A stretch of 64,000 nt of DNA from Nepenthes gracilis (GCA_033239525.1 BSYO01000016.1:3793045-3857044), one strand, 5' to 3'. Shown: positions 28,301-37,158, counted from the first letter of the stretch. Made by a program: numbers and translations. The notes: generated by a model not told the origin, from the letters alone.

Positions 28301-31300
28301 TATTAATTAGATTAGATTAGATTTTTATTTAGTAGAGATTTGACTTTATTTTTCATTTGATTTCCTTTTCACTTTTAAATTTATTTGTTTATAATTTTGT
28401 TTTCAATTTTCTTAAGTATCGGGTTCTCTATATAAGAACCCTATTTCTATTGTTGAGGAATTGATGATTGATTGATGAATGAATGTTTGAGAAATCGATT
28501 ACAATTGAGCAATTGTGACTTTCTTTCTCCTCTCCCATTGGTTTGATTTCTTTCTTTTTCTACCCCTCTAGTCTTTGTTTTTGTCTCTATCCCTCTATTG
28601 CTCTTCTCTCTACTTTGACTCCTCTCTACATCAATAGGCCTACATTATGGGCACTTTGCATAGTGTCTAGTGCATTAGGTGTGCGAGAGGCGCTTGAAGC
28701 AAATAAGAAGTGACGCATGAGTGGGGCATGAGCATGGATCAGGTGTAAGCAAAAAATGTTGTAATGTTGTTGTTGTTATTATAAAGCAAATCAAATCTTC
28801 TTGTACAATGCTGCTTTTTTGGTCTGCAAGATCACTCTTTTTGATCTAGATTTTTTTTCGGAGCTGACTTTCTTTGTTAATTTTGTAATTTTCTAATTCA
28901 GTTGTTTAATTTAATAGACAAGATTACTAACATATTTGGTTTATTTGTGATCATTTTTAAACTAATTTTTAAATAACGAGGATGTATATGACCAATTTTT
29001 CTACATTTTTGACACATAGGAATAAATTAAAAGACAAAATGAGATATATTGGATTGATTCCTTGGTTAGTTCTCAAAAGACCTAGTCATTCCATTTGATT
29101 ATTGTTGAACATGAATTTTAGTAGTATTCTTCCTAGGGATAGAGGTGGCCAGAATAAAAGCAATTTTAGGGATGACGTTTACTTAGTCATATTTTCAATT
29201 AAGCCTAGACCTTTTTATTTTCAGTTTATTTTCCTAGTCCCATATGTGATCAAGTTTTTGTGTTCTACGTGAAAATATTTTAAGGTCATTTATTGTTTTT
29301 CTAATCTCGGTTTCAGGGGCCTTAATTTATTCATTTAAAGCTTTGTTTATATTTTCAAATTCTTGATATTTATTTTTAGTGAGGTTTGGTTCGGTTCGAA
29401 GAGACACTTTCTCCTTTTTGGATTCAAATAATTTTTGGTTAGTTGACTTAACTTTTTTGACCTTTAAGTACTTCCTAAATAATTTATCGTTGGCTTTGTG
29501 AAGGTCTCTATAATTATTGTCCTACTCATCTTAAAAGTAATCAGTTTTTTCATATTTTTCCCCTTGATCTTCTTCATCGCTAACAACAGATACCATGAAT
29601 GCTGTCAAATTTATCTTTTATTGTTCCTTAGATTTTTCGTTGTTATTATCAACCTCTTAATCATCACTCATAATAGCATTCATATCTTTTCCTTTTTGTC
29701 AGTTAAAATTGGGACATTTAGTTCAAATATGATCAAAATTGTAACATTCATGACACTGCACTTCATGAAATTTATTATTTTTCAAGTTTTTGACTTCCTT
29801 TTGATCTTTTTTGTTACTTTTTTATGGGTTGGAGTTTCTTTTTGTTTATCAGAAGTTCTTTTATTTATATTAAAGAATGTTTTGTTGCAGGGCAAAATCT
29901 TCATCCACTATTCATTCTACATTTGACCCATCATCTATTTTTTCTTTAATAAATTTCAAGACAATGGATTTATTTTTTTTGGATTGTGGCAAAGTTTGTT
30001 CACAGATTTACAATGAGCCAACAAGTTCTTTTATTTTAACATTGTTTAAGTCATTGTTTTTTTCTACACCTGACTTCAAGACTAAATCATTCCAAAAGTA
30101 ACTTCATAACTTTATGAATAATACGATTTTCAAGAATTCTTTCACCGAGGTTAAAAGTGGAATTAATAATGCCATTTAATTTTACATAGAATTCATCAAG
30201 TGTTTAATCCTCTTTCATCCTAATTTCTTCAAATTAAGTAGTGAGTATTTAGATTTAGAGTTTTTTACCTTTTTGGTACTTGCATGAGTTGTTTTAAGAA
30301 TATCTCATGCTTTTTTTGAGGTTTCACATATTGAGATTCATTTAAGTTCCTTTGGGGAGATAGCCGTAAAAATAGTATGTAACTCCTTGTTATTCCAATT
30401 ATATGCATATAAGTCCTTCCTTTTCCATAAATACAAAACTTTAGTTTGATTTGTGCTATCAACAATATTCCCAGGTGGAGTCAAGTCAGATTGAGTACTC
30501 TTTTACATTTGTTCATCAATAGATTTTATGAATGCTCTCATGCAAATCTTCTAATACGCGTGATTACTTCCATCAAAGTAGGGAATGACAAACAATTGAC
30601 TTGTACGCATCTAAAAGATTTGGGTTAAGAATTGAGATTGGACTCTAATACCAATTGAAAGACTAGGGGACTCCAAATCACTATCCATTTAAAACCTTTG
30701 TAAATAGCAGAGGAAAAAATCATATGAATACGTAATATACGTAAAATATATTCTTTTCTAGAACTGAGATAATAAAATGATTAAGGAAAAAAAATTGCAC
30801 CAAAATAAATTTGAGATAATAATAAAATATAACTCATATATTTTGGTGATAAAGGGAAACTTAGAAAATATGTTATTTTTTGAATAAAATCCTTTAAGTT
30901 TCTCTAATCAGTGAAAGTAACATGAAAGTTTAACTCGTAATCTAAGTGGTACAGATGTACCAAGTTTTAGCCAACTTACTGTCGATCTGAAATTTTTCCT
31001 AAAGAACTTGGATTTGCCCACGGAAGTAGAATTGAATAGCTTTTGATTTTTTTTATCGTATTTGCTTTACTTGCTAGTGATACTCCACACACTATTAGAA
31101 TTTAGTGTTCATGTCACCAATGTCATAATGAAGGTTTATATATAGGAACAAGTGTATAAATAATGAACGAAATGGTTGAATGAGAAAACCTTGACAATTT
31201 TTATCTCAAGAGAATAGTTTGGTTTCTTTAGCAATAAATTTCTTTTTATTTTAGATAATGAGAGTAAGATTTTGCAGCCAATTTTCTATTCATTTTCTGT

Positions 31301-33060
31301 GAAAAGAAAGGAGGTATCTATGGAGAATGTTGAAAATAGGTCAATAATCTTGCGTTTGAAAAAGAGACATTGTCCCAATGCTCATGCATTGTACAGGTGC
31401 AAAGGCAAGCACAAGCAACATATGAGCACTACATGGATGCACATTAGGTGTTGGCATTTGAACCAATTTCACTTATGCGTGACACATATGTCTATTAGAC
31501 GTGGGTATTCTGAATAGACTACTCTCATGTGTTGTACAGGTGTACATCAAGTACGTGCATTCTCGACAGAATGTACTCATACTTTGGATAGGCATGCATT
31601 AGGCATTGATGTTTTGGACAAAATGTGCTCATGTTCTGGACAGGTATATATTAGGCACTAGCATATTGGACAGAATATGCTCATGTATTAGAGAGGCGTG
31701 CCTCAAGTTTGGGAACACTAGACGTTGGTCTTTAGATGTGCATAGTGCGCTAGTCATCATTAATGCTTGAACATCCTTTAGACTACTTGTTTTCCTAGTT
31801 ATGAAATTTGCTAATATAAGATGTTCCTAATATTCTCATTTTGGTTCCTTGTCATATAGAAAATCATATTTATTTTTTAGTTAAACTTAGGAGTTGAGTG
31901 TTTCATATAAAGGCCCTAATTTTTATATATCAATAGTTTTAATATATGGCATCCAAGATATGGTGGTTTGACTAATTATCTCCCTTCTCCATGCTTTTTC
32001 TTCCTCTCCCCTCTCGCCTGACTCTTCTCTTTCCCTTGTAGTCATCTCTGCTGCTGGTTCTCTTGCTCCCTCTTCCTTTCTTTCCCGGCATCACACCTTT
32101 TTGGTGAGAGCTGTTAAGGTCTTCTTAGTAGGGAGGCTCCCATATTCACTGTACAACCAGAATTAGAAGTTAAATGGATAAATAGTGGAGGAGATTGAAA
32201 GGCCATTAAAATTACTTAAAGCATTCTCCACCATTAATCTACCCAACTTATAATCATAACTGTTTGGTGGATATATAAGTCTTCCCACTAAGACGACCAC
32301 AAGAAGACCTTCTTGGCAGGTGGGGCTAAGCGGATCATGGACTAGGTGCCATGATCAGATTCTGGTGAAAAATATAGGTTTCATGCAGCTTTCGATGTAC
32401 TGAAGGCGAATATCATTCTGGTTTAATTATGTCCGCAGGAACTCAATGCTATCTTCTCAAAGCCATTGAAGGAGCTCTTGTCCACTGAAATGGAGATCGA
32501 CGATGCTGCTCTCATATCAATAGATAGCAAGGGCACTGATGTTCGGGTTCGTCAAGGTGCACAGGTACATTTCTTGTCTACCATAGCAACTGCACATTTT
32601 CAGGCTCAAATCTCTCCGAATTTTTTATACATAAATGGGAATTATATATAAAAATTATTAACAATTGAACTGATATTTTCTTTGACCTCACTAAATTTCT
32701 CCTGTCAACCACTGTAACCCTTTTCACCATTCATTCACCAATGATTTAAGTTTAATCCTGCTAAAAAAATAAGAAAACTATCGAAGTGTTGATTTTCCAT
32801 GATAAGTTATACAAATTTGATGTATGTTGACACCAATGGGCAAAAAAGTTTATCTTATTCATTTCATGGTTAGTTCTTGATGGATTGTGGCCTTTTTTTT
32901 TTTTTTTCTTTTTTCATCCCATGTTCCGTCTGTTTCTTCGCAGTTCAATATACAGAGGATATCCTTCGATGAAGGGCATGCGGTCGAGACACTAGAGCAG
33001 GCTAAGGCAGCTCTTTGGAAACTAATAAATAAAGGTCGGGTCTGCCATTTGCAAAAGTGA
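13366..33060 (+). CDS. Plastid pyridoxamine 5'-phosphate oxidase-like protein (split barrel + DUF2470)
   Basis: Nine coding exons: 13366-13650, 17414-17637, 18460-18562, 19631-19710, 19799-19876, 21734-21825, 22746-22857, 32439-32564 and 32944-33060; all junctions are GT-AG and phases agree except in exon 2. The product matches the Arabidopsis At3g21140/At1g51560-type family, related to the glutamyl-tRNA reductase-binding protein. The Ser-rich N-terminus (exon 1) resembles a plastid transit peptide. Exons 2-7 form the FMN-binding split-barrel region, with GLFRTPISGGVQSATSAHG, ARFAHLCTVMSQMHHRR, GYPFGSLVDFAPD, LLADPRCTLVVQIPGWSGL and YFIGGFGTVAWVDVKEY. Exons 8-9 carry the DUF2470 end (ELNAIFSKPLKELL, DDAALISIDSKGTDVRVRQG, EGHAVETLEQAKAALWKLI). 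In exon 2 the frame entering at 17414 reads SAEDISNGYLGFVS and then stops, while the conserved part is in another frame: the 224-nt exon is one base short, or a downstream acceptor at 17460/17461 is used. Length would be about 405 aa with the frame restored, or 389 aa with that acceptor. Enzymatic activity is not shown by the sequence. Confidence 0.88.
13651..17413 (+). other. Intron 1 of the oxidase-like gene
   Basis: This 3.8-kb intron runs from a strong donor (GAG then GTAAGT) to TTTAG at 17413. Apart from the SINE remnant near 16.4 kb, nothing in it was recognised; its small ORFs are not coding-like. Confidence 0.7.
16345..16465 (+). mobile_element. Au-type SINE remnant
   Basis: The segment contains GATTTGGAGGTCATAGATTC, AATAATGGAAACA and TTCAAGGGTAGGGCTG in order. 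This resembles the plant Au SINE, whose body reads GGAGGTCACGGGTTC, then GTGGAAACAGCCTC, then GGTAAGGCTGCGTAC. The first block is a degenerate Pol III B box. The copy is diverged and its ends are not fixed. It lies in intron 1 of the oxidase-like gene. Confidence 0.6.
17671..18202 (+). mobile_element. GATATC-rich hAT-type MITE, copy 1 (nested pair)
   Basis: The outer element starts CATGGATGTAAATATC and ends GATATTTTATTCCACG. It is flanked by related octamers TTTAGAGC (17663-17670) and GTTAGAGT (18203-18210), 6 of 8 identical. Inside it, 17753-17987 is a second element from TATGGATGAAGATATT to GATATTTTCATCTATG, flanked by CGTATTAG and CTTATTGG (6 of 8). The body is packed with words such as GATATATC and ATATCGGATATATC. 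It lies in intron 2 of the oxidase-like gene. Confidence 0.7.
18792..19188. mobile_element. PIF/Harbinger-like MITE, 397 bp
   Basis: The left end is GGGTATGTTTGGAACAGAGA and the inverted right end reads GAGAATACTTGGATCAAAGA. Similarity of the arms continues into AAGTATGAAGG versus AAATATGAAGA. Both sides have the trinucleotide TAA (18789-18791 and 19189-19191), the expected 3-bp duplication of this superfamily. It lies in intron 3 of the oxidase-like gene. Confidence 0.7.
19300..19603. mobile_element. PIF/Harbinger-like MITE, 304 bp
   Basis: The inverted ends are GGGCTTGTTTGGTTCTTGGA and GAGCCTATTTGGTTCTAAGA. TAA flanks both sides (19297-19299 and 19604-19606). The right end lies only 27 bp before exon 4 of the oxidase-like gene, so the element now supplies the sequence just upstream of that splice acceptor. 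Confidence 0.75.
20359..20582 (+). mobile_element. GATATC-rich hAT-type MITE, copy 2
   Basis: The left end TATGAATGAAAACATAGG is inverted at the right as CCGATATTTCATTCCATG. It shares the internal block AATATTAAAAAATATTGATATTGGGG with copies 1, 3 and 5. The candidate target octamers match poorly (5 of 8). It lies in intron 5 of the oxidase-like gene. Confidence 0.6.
20798..21063 (+). mobile_element. GATATC-rich hAT-type MITE, copy 3, with perfect 8-bp TSD
   Basis: The 266-bp element runs from CATGGATGAAAATATTTA to AATTTTATCAATG. It is flanked by identical octamers ATCGGTAT at 20790-20797 and 21064-21071. The flanks, TATATGAAAATATCGGTAT on the left and AGGCAGTAGCCATATTGAG on the right, are themselves pieces of another copy, so this insertion is nested within its own family. 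Confidence 0.85.
21425..21682 (-). mobile_element. GATATC-rich hAT-type MITE, copy 4
   Basis: In reverse orientation, the right border is GCCGATATTTTCATCCAT. Near the left is the family block ATACTTATATATTTTTCGATA, followed by CGCGACAATATCATGATATG. No matching target octamers were found, so the left border is approximate. Confidence 0.65.
22005..22042. repeat. AT and ATTT microsatellite
   Basis: A run of (AT)n passes into repeated ATTT units within intron 6 of the oxidase-like gene. Confidence 0.9.
22970..23650. mobile_element. MITE with TTTGGTTGGACTG-type inverted ends
   Basis: The left end GTGCTTGTTTGGTTGGACTG matches the inverted right end GACCCGATTTGGTTAGATTG. The body, about 680 bp, has an A20-class homopolymer at 23049-23070 and no ORF. 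No target duplication was evident, so the superfamily is uncertain. Confidence 0.55.
23690..24918 (-). mobile_element. Unresolved retroelement remnant
   Basis: This stretch is denser in G and C than its surroundings and has open segments on both strands. On the minus strand a Lys/Arg/Ser-rich start near 24445 (SKKIASKRSRSSPSSNTS) resembles the N-terminus of some gypsy gag proteins, but nothing downstream confirms it. It appears to be part of the older insertion that the chromovirus later entered. Confidence 0.25.
24919..25095. repeat. Minisatellite-like block, left of the chromovirus
   Basis: Degenerate units with GCATGAG(T/C)ATG, AGGCGTGCTTTAG and GGTGCGCTTTAGGCATGCAT recur about every 50-60 bp. 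The block ends in the ATAGG target site and resumes at 28639 on the other side of the chromovirus. Confidence 0.6.
25096..25385 (+). repeat. 5' LTR of the chromovirus (3' part replaced)
   Basis: It aligns with 28220-28503 through TTTGATTTGCCTT, CCATAACAATTTTGATTATT and GGTTCTCTATATAAGAACCC (TATA-like), then loses similarity after GAGAAATTGATTA. The last 130 bp present in the 3' LTR are absent. An A16 run follows at 25411. Confidence 0.8.
26050..26232 (+). pseudogene. Chromovirus gag fragment
   Basis: This 60-residue open segment covers the core of the Ty3/gypsy gag domain: MDCFFECYGVSEDRRVQFAN, then LTGNTQLYWKSI and SWTEMKQRLQEKY. Upstream at about 25670-25780 is a Gln-rich helix (FETLSQQLAHLVSGQQQLQ). 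Stop codons and frame changes separate it from the rest, so it is not functional. Confidence 0.8.
26781..27083 (+). pseudogene. Chromovirus aspartic protease fragment
   Basis: The reading frame contains a retropepsin-like active-site segment (IISDSGSCINAVS, where the family usually has DSG(S/A)) followed by LGLKAVSHPNPYSVFWI, typical of plant gypsy proteases. It ends at a stop before any reverse transcriptase. Confidence 0.75.
27285..27632 (+). pseudogene. Deletion junction and integrase C-terminal remnant
   Basis: The frame begins as post-protease sequence and then contains LATIFAPQFHDLHIE, the segment that in intact elements follows the integrase core. The intervening polymerase, RNase H and integrase core are therefore missing. 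Downstream to 28050 the chromodomain-like part continues with a stop and a frameshift. Confidence 0.65.
28220..28633 (+). repeat. 3' LTR of the chromovirus, 414 bp
   Basis: It starts TGATGCGAAC and ends TACATCA, flanked on the right by ATAGG. It carries a TATA-like CTCTATATAAGAACCC and a pyrimidine-rich tail. Confidence 0.85.
28639..28760. repeat. Minisatellite-like block, right of the chromovirus
   Basis: It continues the array interrupted by the chromovirus, with AGTGCATTAGGTGTGCGAGAGG and GCATGAGCATGGATCAGGTG. The same vocabulary recurs at about 31390-31750 and 53480-53760. Confidence 0.6.
29130..30655 (-). pseudogene. Ty1/copia gag (UBN2-type) fragment
   Basis: Reading the minus strand from 30655, a primer-binding-like TTGGTATTAGAGTCC is followed by a degraded gag: FDGSNHAY, CMRAFIKSID, WKRKDLYAYNWNNKELHTIF, then AISPKELKWISICETSKKAW. 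This is the plant copia gag (UBN2) pattern. A CCHC knuckle (CHECYNFDHI...KCP) lies at about 29755-29715. Several stops and a frame change break it. No protease, integrase or reverse transcriptase follows, so this is a gag-only remnant. Confidence 0.75.
30656..31265 (-). repeat. Copia LTR adjoining the gag fragment
   Basis: On the minus strand the LTR ends CTTTCA next to the primer-binding-like site. A TATA box, CTATATATAAACC, lies at about 31150-31137. The outer border near 31265 is a guess because no second LTR or target duplication was found. Confidence 0.5.
31385..31755. repeat. Minisatellite, about 52-58 bp units
   Basis: At least four degenerate units run from 31510 to 31700. Each has (G/A)AAT(G/A)T(G/A)CTCATG, then GACAGG, then CAT(T/C)AGGCA, then a (T/C)TGGACA end. 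The block is inside intron 7 and resembles those flanking the chromovirus. Confidence 0.65.
32112..32325. mobile_element. Foldback element / long hairpin before exon 8
   Basis: The left arm, GTTAAGGTCTTCTTAGTAGG to ATAAATAGTGGAGGA, is complementary to the right arm, TCTCCACCATTAATCTACCC to GAAGACCTTCTTGG. The imperfect stem is roughly 85 bp per arm around a short loop near 32210. It ends about 110 bp before the exon 8 acceptor. A foldback MITE is most likely; a hairpin-derived small RNA cannot be excluded from sequence alone. Confidence 0.6.
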
Positions 33061-33319
33061 AAGGTTGTGTTTGCCCAATGGAAAATCTGTAATACGAGCT
33101 GAAGAATTAGATCTATATTAATTAGGTTGTTTTTGCATGAGCTTTGCACAGCTTGGTTAATAATAGCTGATGCTGTTGAAGCTTTAAAGACTTCACTTTT
33201 CTGTAACTGTGATTTATACAAAGTTCATATGATAAATTTTGTTGATGAAGGAGATGATCTGTAAGGGACAAATATGAATGGATTGATCTTGGCAAGTTGG
33301 TGATGGGCTTTGCTGTATC

Positions 33320-33325
33320 AATAAA
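33320..33325 (+). terminator. Possible polyadenylation signal of the oxidase-like gene
   Basis: AATAAA lies 260 bases after the stop codon, followed within 30 bases by TG-rich sequence. Confidence 0.5.
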
Positions 33326-33399
33326 GTTTGTCATATTGTGACAGATGATTTATGGGTTTTCCATAGTAACTACCATTTTTTGCAATATGGGCATAAATA

Positions 33400-34080
33400 T
33401 GGATCGATTTGGTGAGGATTGGATGGTAATTTGGAATGAAATTGCATATTTGGGTGTGAGTTTTTTCAGACCAAATTAAATAAATTGTCTAAATTATTAT
33501 TATTTTAACAATTATTTATTGAGATGAGTAGTTCTAATGCCATTTTATCTGTAAGTAGACATATAAATTAATTTTGGATAATTGTAAAATCTTACTAAAA
33601 TCAGATTTTTTAAGAAATTATTTATTTATGAGAATAATTTTTTAGTACCAATTAATTTGGTTTTTATTATAGTTTTGTGGTTGATTTTGTGGGTGTACAA
33701 TAAAATTAAACAAAAGCTTGATTGTATTTTTAAGATAATTTATACGAATTTATTTATATTTATAAGGGGCAAATATTCTATTAAAAACAATATTTATATC
33801 ATGCATTGAAGTTATTTTTTAAGATTTTTTTAAAAAAATTAAATGTATAAATATGATAGAATTATTATCTTGAATAGATGATTAAAAGAAGAATGTAGTT
33901 ATGCTAGTCGTTTTCAATTTTTGATTTTTTAACTTGGTTAAGTTAATAAAAAAAAAAACCCCAACGTATACTTAAATTTGGTATGTAAATTATTATTATT
34001 ATTATTATTATTATTTTAAAATAAATTATTTGTAATTAAAAAAGTGAAAAAAGTTCTAATATATTTGTTTTTTTTGGGTT
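33400..34080. other. Intergenic AT-rich spacer
   Basis: No gene or bounded element is visible. It contains an (ATT)n microsatellite at 33988-34013 and several A/T homopolymers. Confidence 0.5.
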
Positions 34081-34089
34081 TTTCTAGAA

Positions 34090-34273
34090 TCGGCAGGTTT
34101 GTCAAGGTCTTCTGGATCTTCCTTCTCCCTGGTCGCTGAATTATTTCTTCTTCTCTCGCGTCTCTTTCCTTCTCTCGCGCTCGCGAAGAGCTGCCATTAC
34201 CGACTCGAGAATCCTAGAAACTCTTGTATATTGACTCACTTTGAGATTATGTAATGGTTGTATTCTCAACCGT
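34090..34273 (+). promoter_or_regulatory. Putative 5' UTR exon of the RING-CH gene
   Basis: A pyrimidine-rich, GC-rich island (CTTCCTTCTCCCTGG, TCTCTCGCGTCTCTTTCC, CTCGCGCTCGCGAAG) stands out from AT-rich surroundings and ends at a strong donor, CAACCGT then GTAAGT. This is the expected look of a plant 5' UTR exon. It is linked to the coding part only by strand, order and the acceptor at 39652. The intron would be 5.4 kb. Confidence 0.45.
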
Positions 34274-36239
34274 GTAAGTTATTGATTTTGATTCGATTCA
34301 GTAAATGTTGCTATGTTTATTGGAGCTATCTGACTGACGTGCTAATCAAAACTATAAGAGATGTGATTGTTATTTTGTATTCGTCTTTGGTAGACGGAAT
34401 TTGATTGTTGTGATTGTTTTAGTAATTGAGCTCAATGAGGATCTACATTTTCTTTGCCTTGTTTACGTTTTGAGTCGGCGTATTTTTCTATCTGCTGCTT
34501 TAGTTCTCTGCATGTATGTGTGAAAGCTTGGTTAGCATCAACCTAAAATGAACTCTATAAATCTGTTATGTTATCTTTATTAGGTTACGTTGTGGATCTA
34601 TGATACGAGTGCGAGCAGTGTTAAGCATGCTTGATGTTTTGTTGTTGATCCATATACTGATCACCACTGCTCCTAATTTATTGGTAGCCAATGTACTGTT
34701 AAAGAGGCGCCTGATGATGATCAGGGATTGTTAGACTGATGATCGGGGGCAGTGAGTATGATTTATAAGTGCCATAGCCTCAACAAATTAACGCGCCTAT
34801 TGTATGAACAAAAATTCCATTGAATGGCTGTGTTTAAATGGACCCTATCGCCTCAGTCAACTACTTGAGTTTGATAATACTGTCCATTGCTGTTCCTGAA
34901 AGGTAACATGCCGATTCTGAACAACATAACTAGGATTATCCAACTCTTGTGAATCAAAATAAATAATTGATTGTCAGTTGCTGGGTCCAACTTGTGAATT
35001 TACACTCTCTTGTTTCAAATTGCAGTTCTTTGACAAGTTAATGCCAGCTTAAGGCGGGACGTTCTGTGACTCCCACAAGCCTGCATCCATCCATGCTTTT
35101 TACTTATCTATCTTATGTTAGAGTGTAGGATTCATGATGTGGAAAGTCATTGTTAGCCACATTCTTCAGATTTATCGATGGAATTTGAGGATTAAATGAT
35201 ACTGTGATTATTTGGAGGGCAAGTTTCACTTGCTTGGTTGGGAACCCAATATTTGGAGTTGTTCTTGTTGAATGACCTTACGAATATTTCCCTTTGAGCA
35301 TTTTTGTTGACTTGTGTCAGAAGAAGAAATGTAAAGGTCTGTTGGTGATGTGCGAATTTTTTTATTAAATAAGGTGCTAACAAATCATGTTTAAATGGAA
35401 ACCTGTTCCAATTGCTGAAAATGCAAATCTGTTATTTTCTCAAAAATGCTGGAATTTCCGAGTGACTAACGTAGTAAGTAATGAACACTTACTAGAGTAT
35501 AACAATAACAATAACAATAAAGCCCTAAATCCCACCACGTAGAGTTTGCTTATATGAATCCACTTCTAGCATTTCATTTACTTTATTATGATATCCTTCA
35601 AGACTAGTAGTTTTACATTATTTTTGTTATCTTATTTTAAGTTTTTCTAGGGCTACTTCGTTCTTTTTTCATTTCTCCATTCTCAACCAAATCACCATTT
35701 TCACTGTTATTCATTTGGCTAATGTTTCATGTGTGTTAAACTCCTTGATTATCAATTTTCTATAGGTTCAACATTAAAGTGCTATGGATATATTCATTCA
35801 TTATATTATCTTCTAAAGAGAACCTACTTATTCATCTAAGCATTCTCATTTCTACAATACTTGTGTACAAATTATTTAATTACCTAACATTATAATCCAT
35901 AAAGTATACTAGGTTTAATAGGTGTCTTATAAAACTTTGTACATGTATTGGAATATCCTTGCAAATCCTCAGATTTGAAGTCTCGCAAGCATACTGTGAG
36001 GGCTGAACAGGATATAGGAACAACTTTTTGTTTGTTTGAGTAGGTAAAGACCTCTAGGTGATGCTCAAACTAAGCAGCAAGCATAGAGATGAATTTCCTC
36101 GGAGGTGGTAGGAAATGAGGAGCAACAGTGCAACCATTTTCCAAGGTGAACCACACTGCCATGGCATCAAATTCAACTACCAACCAAAATCTTGTGTCAC
36201 GATGCACAATGAGCAGGAAGTAAAGGTCAAGTTATTAGT

Positions 36240-37158
36240 TGGCCAGCAGCTGGTGGGCTTAGAAATGCGTTTCCCTGGATATTTGAAGGTTTAGGGCTTC
36301 TTGAACACTGGCACAAAGTGACACAGATTCTAGAATTTGACATAGTTATAGGACTACTGAAATCTGAAAGACAAGGTTTATTACTTCTATCAAGTACAGC
36401 GGACTCAGAGTTTCTTAATCAAATAAGCAGCACTGATTAGATCATAAGACAGGATGTTTGAAAGGGAAATAGTCATTGATAGAAAGAGAGCTGGCAAAGT
36501 AAAGTGATTTTAACATGAGATGTTCATTTGTTTTCCAAGGGCTTGTGAGTTTTCTACTCATACTCTGGCATTTTATAGTTGTCAGAGCCACTATGCCAGC
36601 TGACATGGATCGGATGAAGGAATTCCCTGTAACAGTCATTATATTCCGTTTTCACAGGTTCTCTACGATGTAAATGCATGTGTTTTTATTGGACAAGGAC
36701 TTAACAGTAATGTCAACAGTTTTGTCATGGAAAATTCAAAAGTTGGTGAAATTTCAAATAGCGCAGTGATTGGAGCTACAGATGTTGTGTTCTTTTAGTG
36801 CACCGTATAAATAAATCAAATGCATTGGATGCCTTTTGCACTGCAGCTGATGGAAATTCCTATTGTTGAGAAGCATTTGCCTAAAATTTTGTTCGCATTA
36901 TGATACTAAAAGCTATGATACATTTGTTATAACAGACACCAGAAAGATGAACAGGCACATAAAAGTGAGATGCATGTTTCTGAAGAAGTTTCCAAATTGG
37001 TATGCCATTTTATTAAGCCTTTTGAGATCTCAGATACAAAGAAATTGTATATACAAATTGGCCATAAATTGCTCCAGGTGTTGAGCCCAAGAGTCATCAA
37101 CGGGGAAGGGGTTAAGCCTATGAGGGAGTTACCTACGGAGGAAAACCTTTCTCTTTGA
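36240..37158 (+). other. Unassigned exon-like segments inside the 5' intron
   Basis: Three stretches have codon-like texture on the plus strand. First, 36240-36410 reads AFPWIFEGLGLLEHWHK. Second, 36659-36799 follows a good acceptor (TTTTCACAG) and reads VLYDVNACVFIGQGL and ENSKVGEISNSAVIGATDVV before a stop. Third, about 36925-37158 reads SEEVSKLVCHFIKPF and VINGEGVKPMRELPTEENLSL and then stops. I do not recognise the protein. They could be a decayed gene copy or a gene fragment carried by a transposon. No consistent donor/acceptor chain links them. Confidence 0.35.

Larger units (their letters stand above)
25096..28633 (+). mobile_element. Ty3/gypsy chromovirus, internally deleted, nested
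   Basis: Identical 5-bp sequences ATAGG flank the element (25091-25095 and 28634-28638). The 3' LTR starts TGATGCGAAC after a purine-rich GAGGAGAAT and ends ACATCA. The 5' LTR starts at the aligned base (TAATGCGGAC). Internal coding is plus strand and broken by stops: gag at about 25670-26240 (retrotransposon gag fold words such as YWKSI, KSWTEMKQRLQEKY), a zinc-knuckle-like CLNCKGFG...KCP at about 26620-26670, and an aspartic protease region at about 26930-27060 with SDSGSC. Then it jumps to an integrase C-terminal region (PQFHDLH, about 27480-27500) and a chromodomain-like segment (STRDGAVQHFLVKWIGR, about 27900-27950). Reverse transcriptase, RNase H and the integrase core are missing. Confidence 0.85.
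22858..32438 (+). other. Intron 7 of the oxidase-like gene, 9.6 kb transposon nest
   Basis: The intron runs from AAG then GTGCAT at 22857/22858 to TCCGCAG at 32438. It holds a MITE, an undefined repeat with minisatellite-like blocks, a Ty3/gypsy chromovirus, a reversed copia gag with LTR, further minisatellite, and a long hairpin. The donor is GTGCAT, weaker than the gene's other donors. Exon phases across the intron are consistent (0/0). Confidence 0.85.

Noticed and set aside
29498..30101. Plus-strand ORFs of 142 and 74 codons
   Set aside because: These are antisense shadows of the copia gag remnant that reads on the minus strand.
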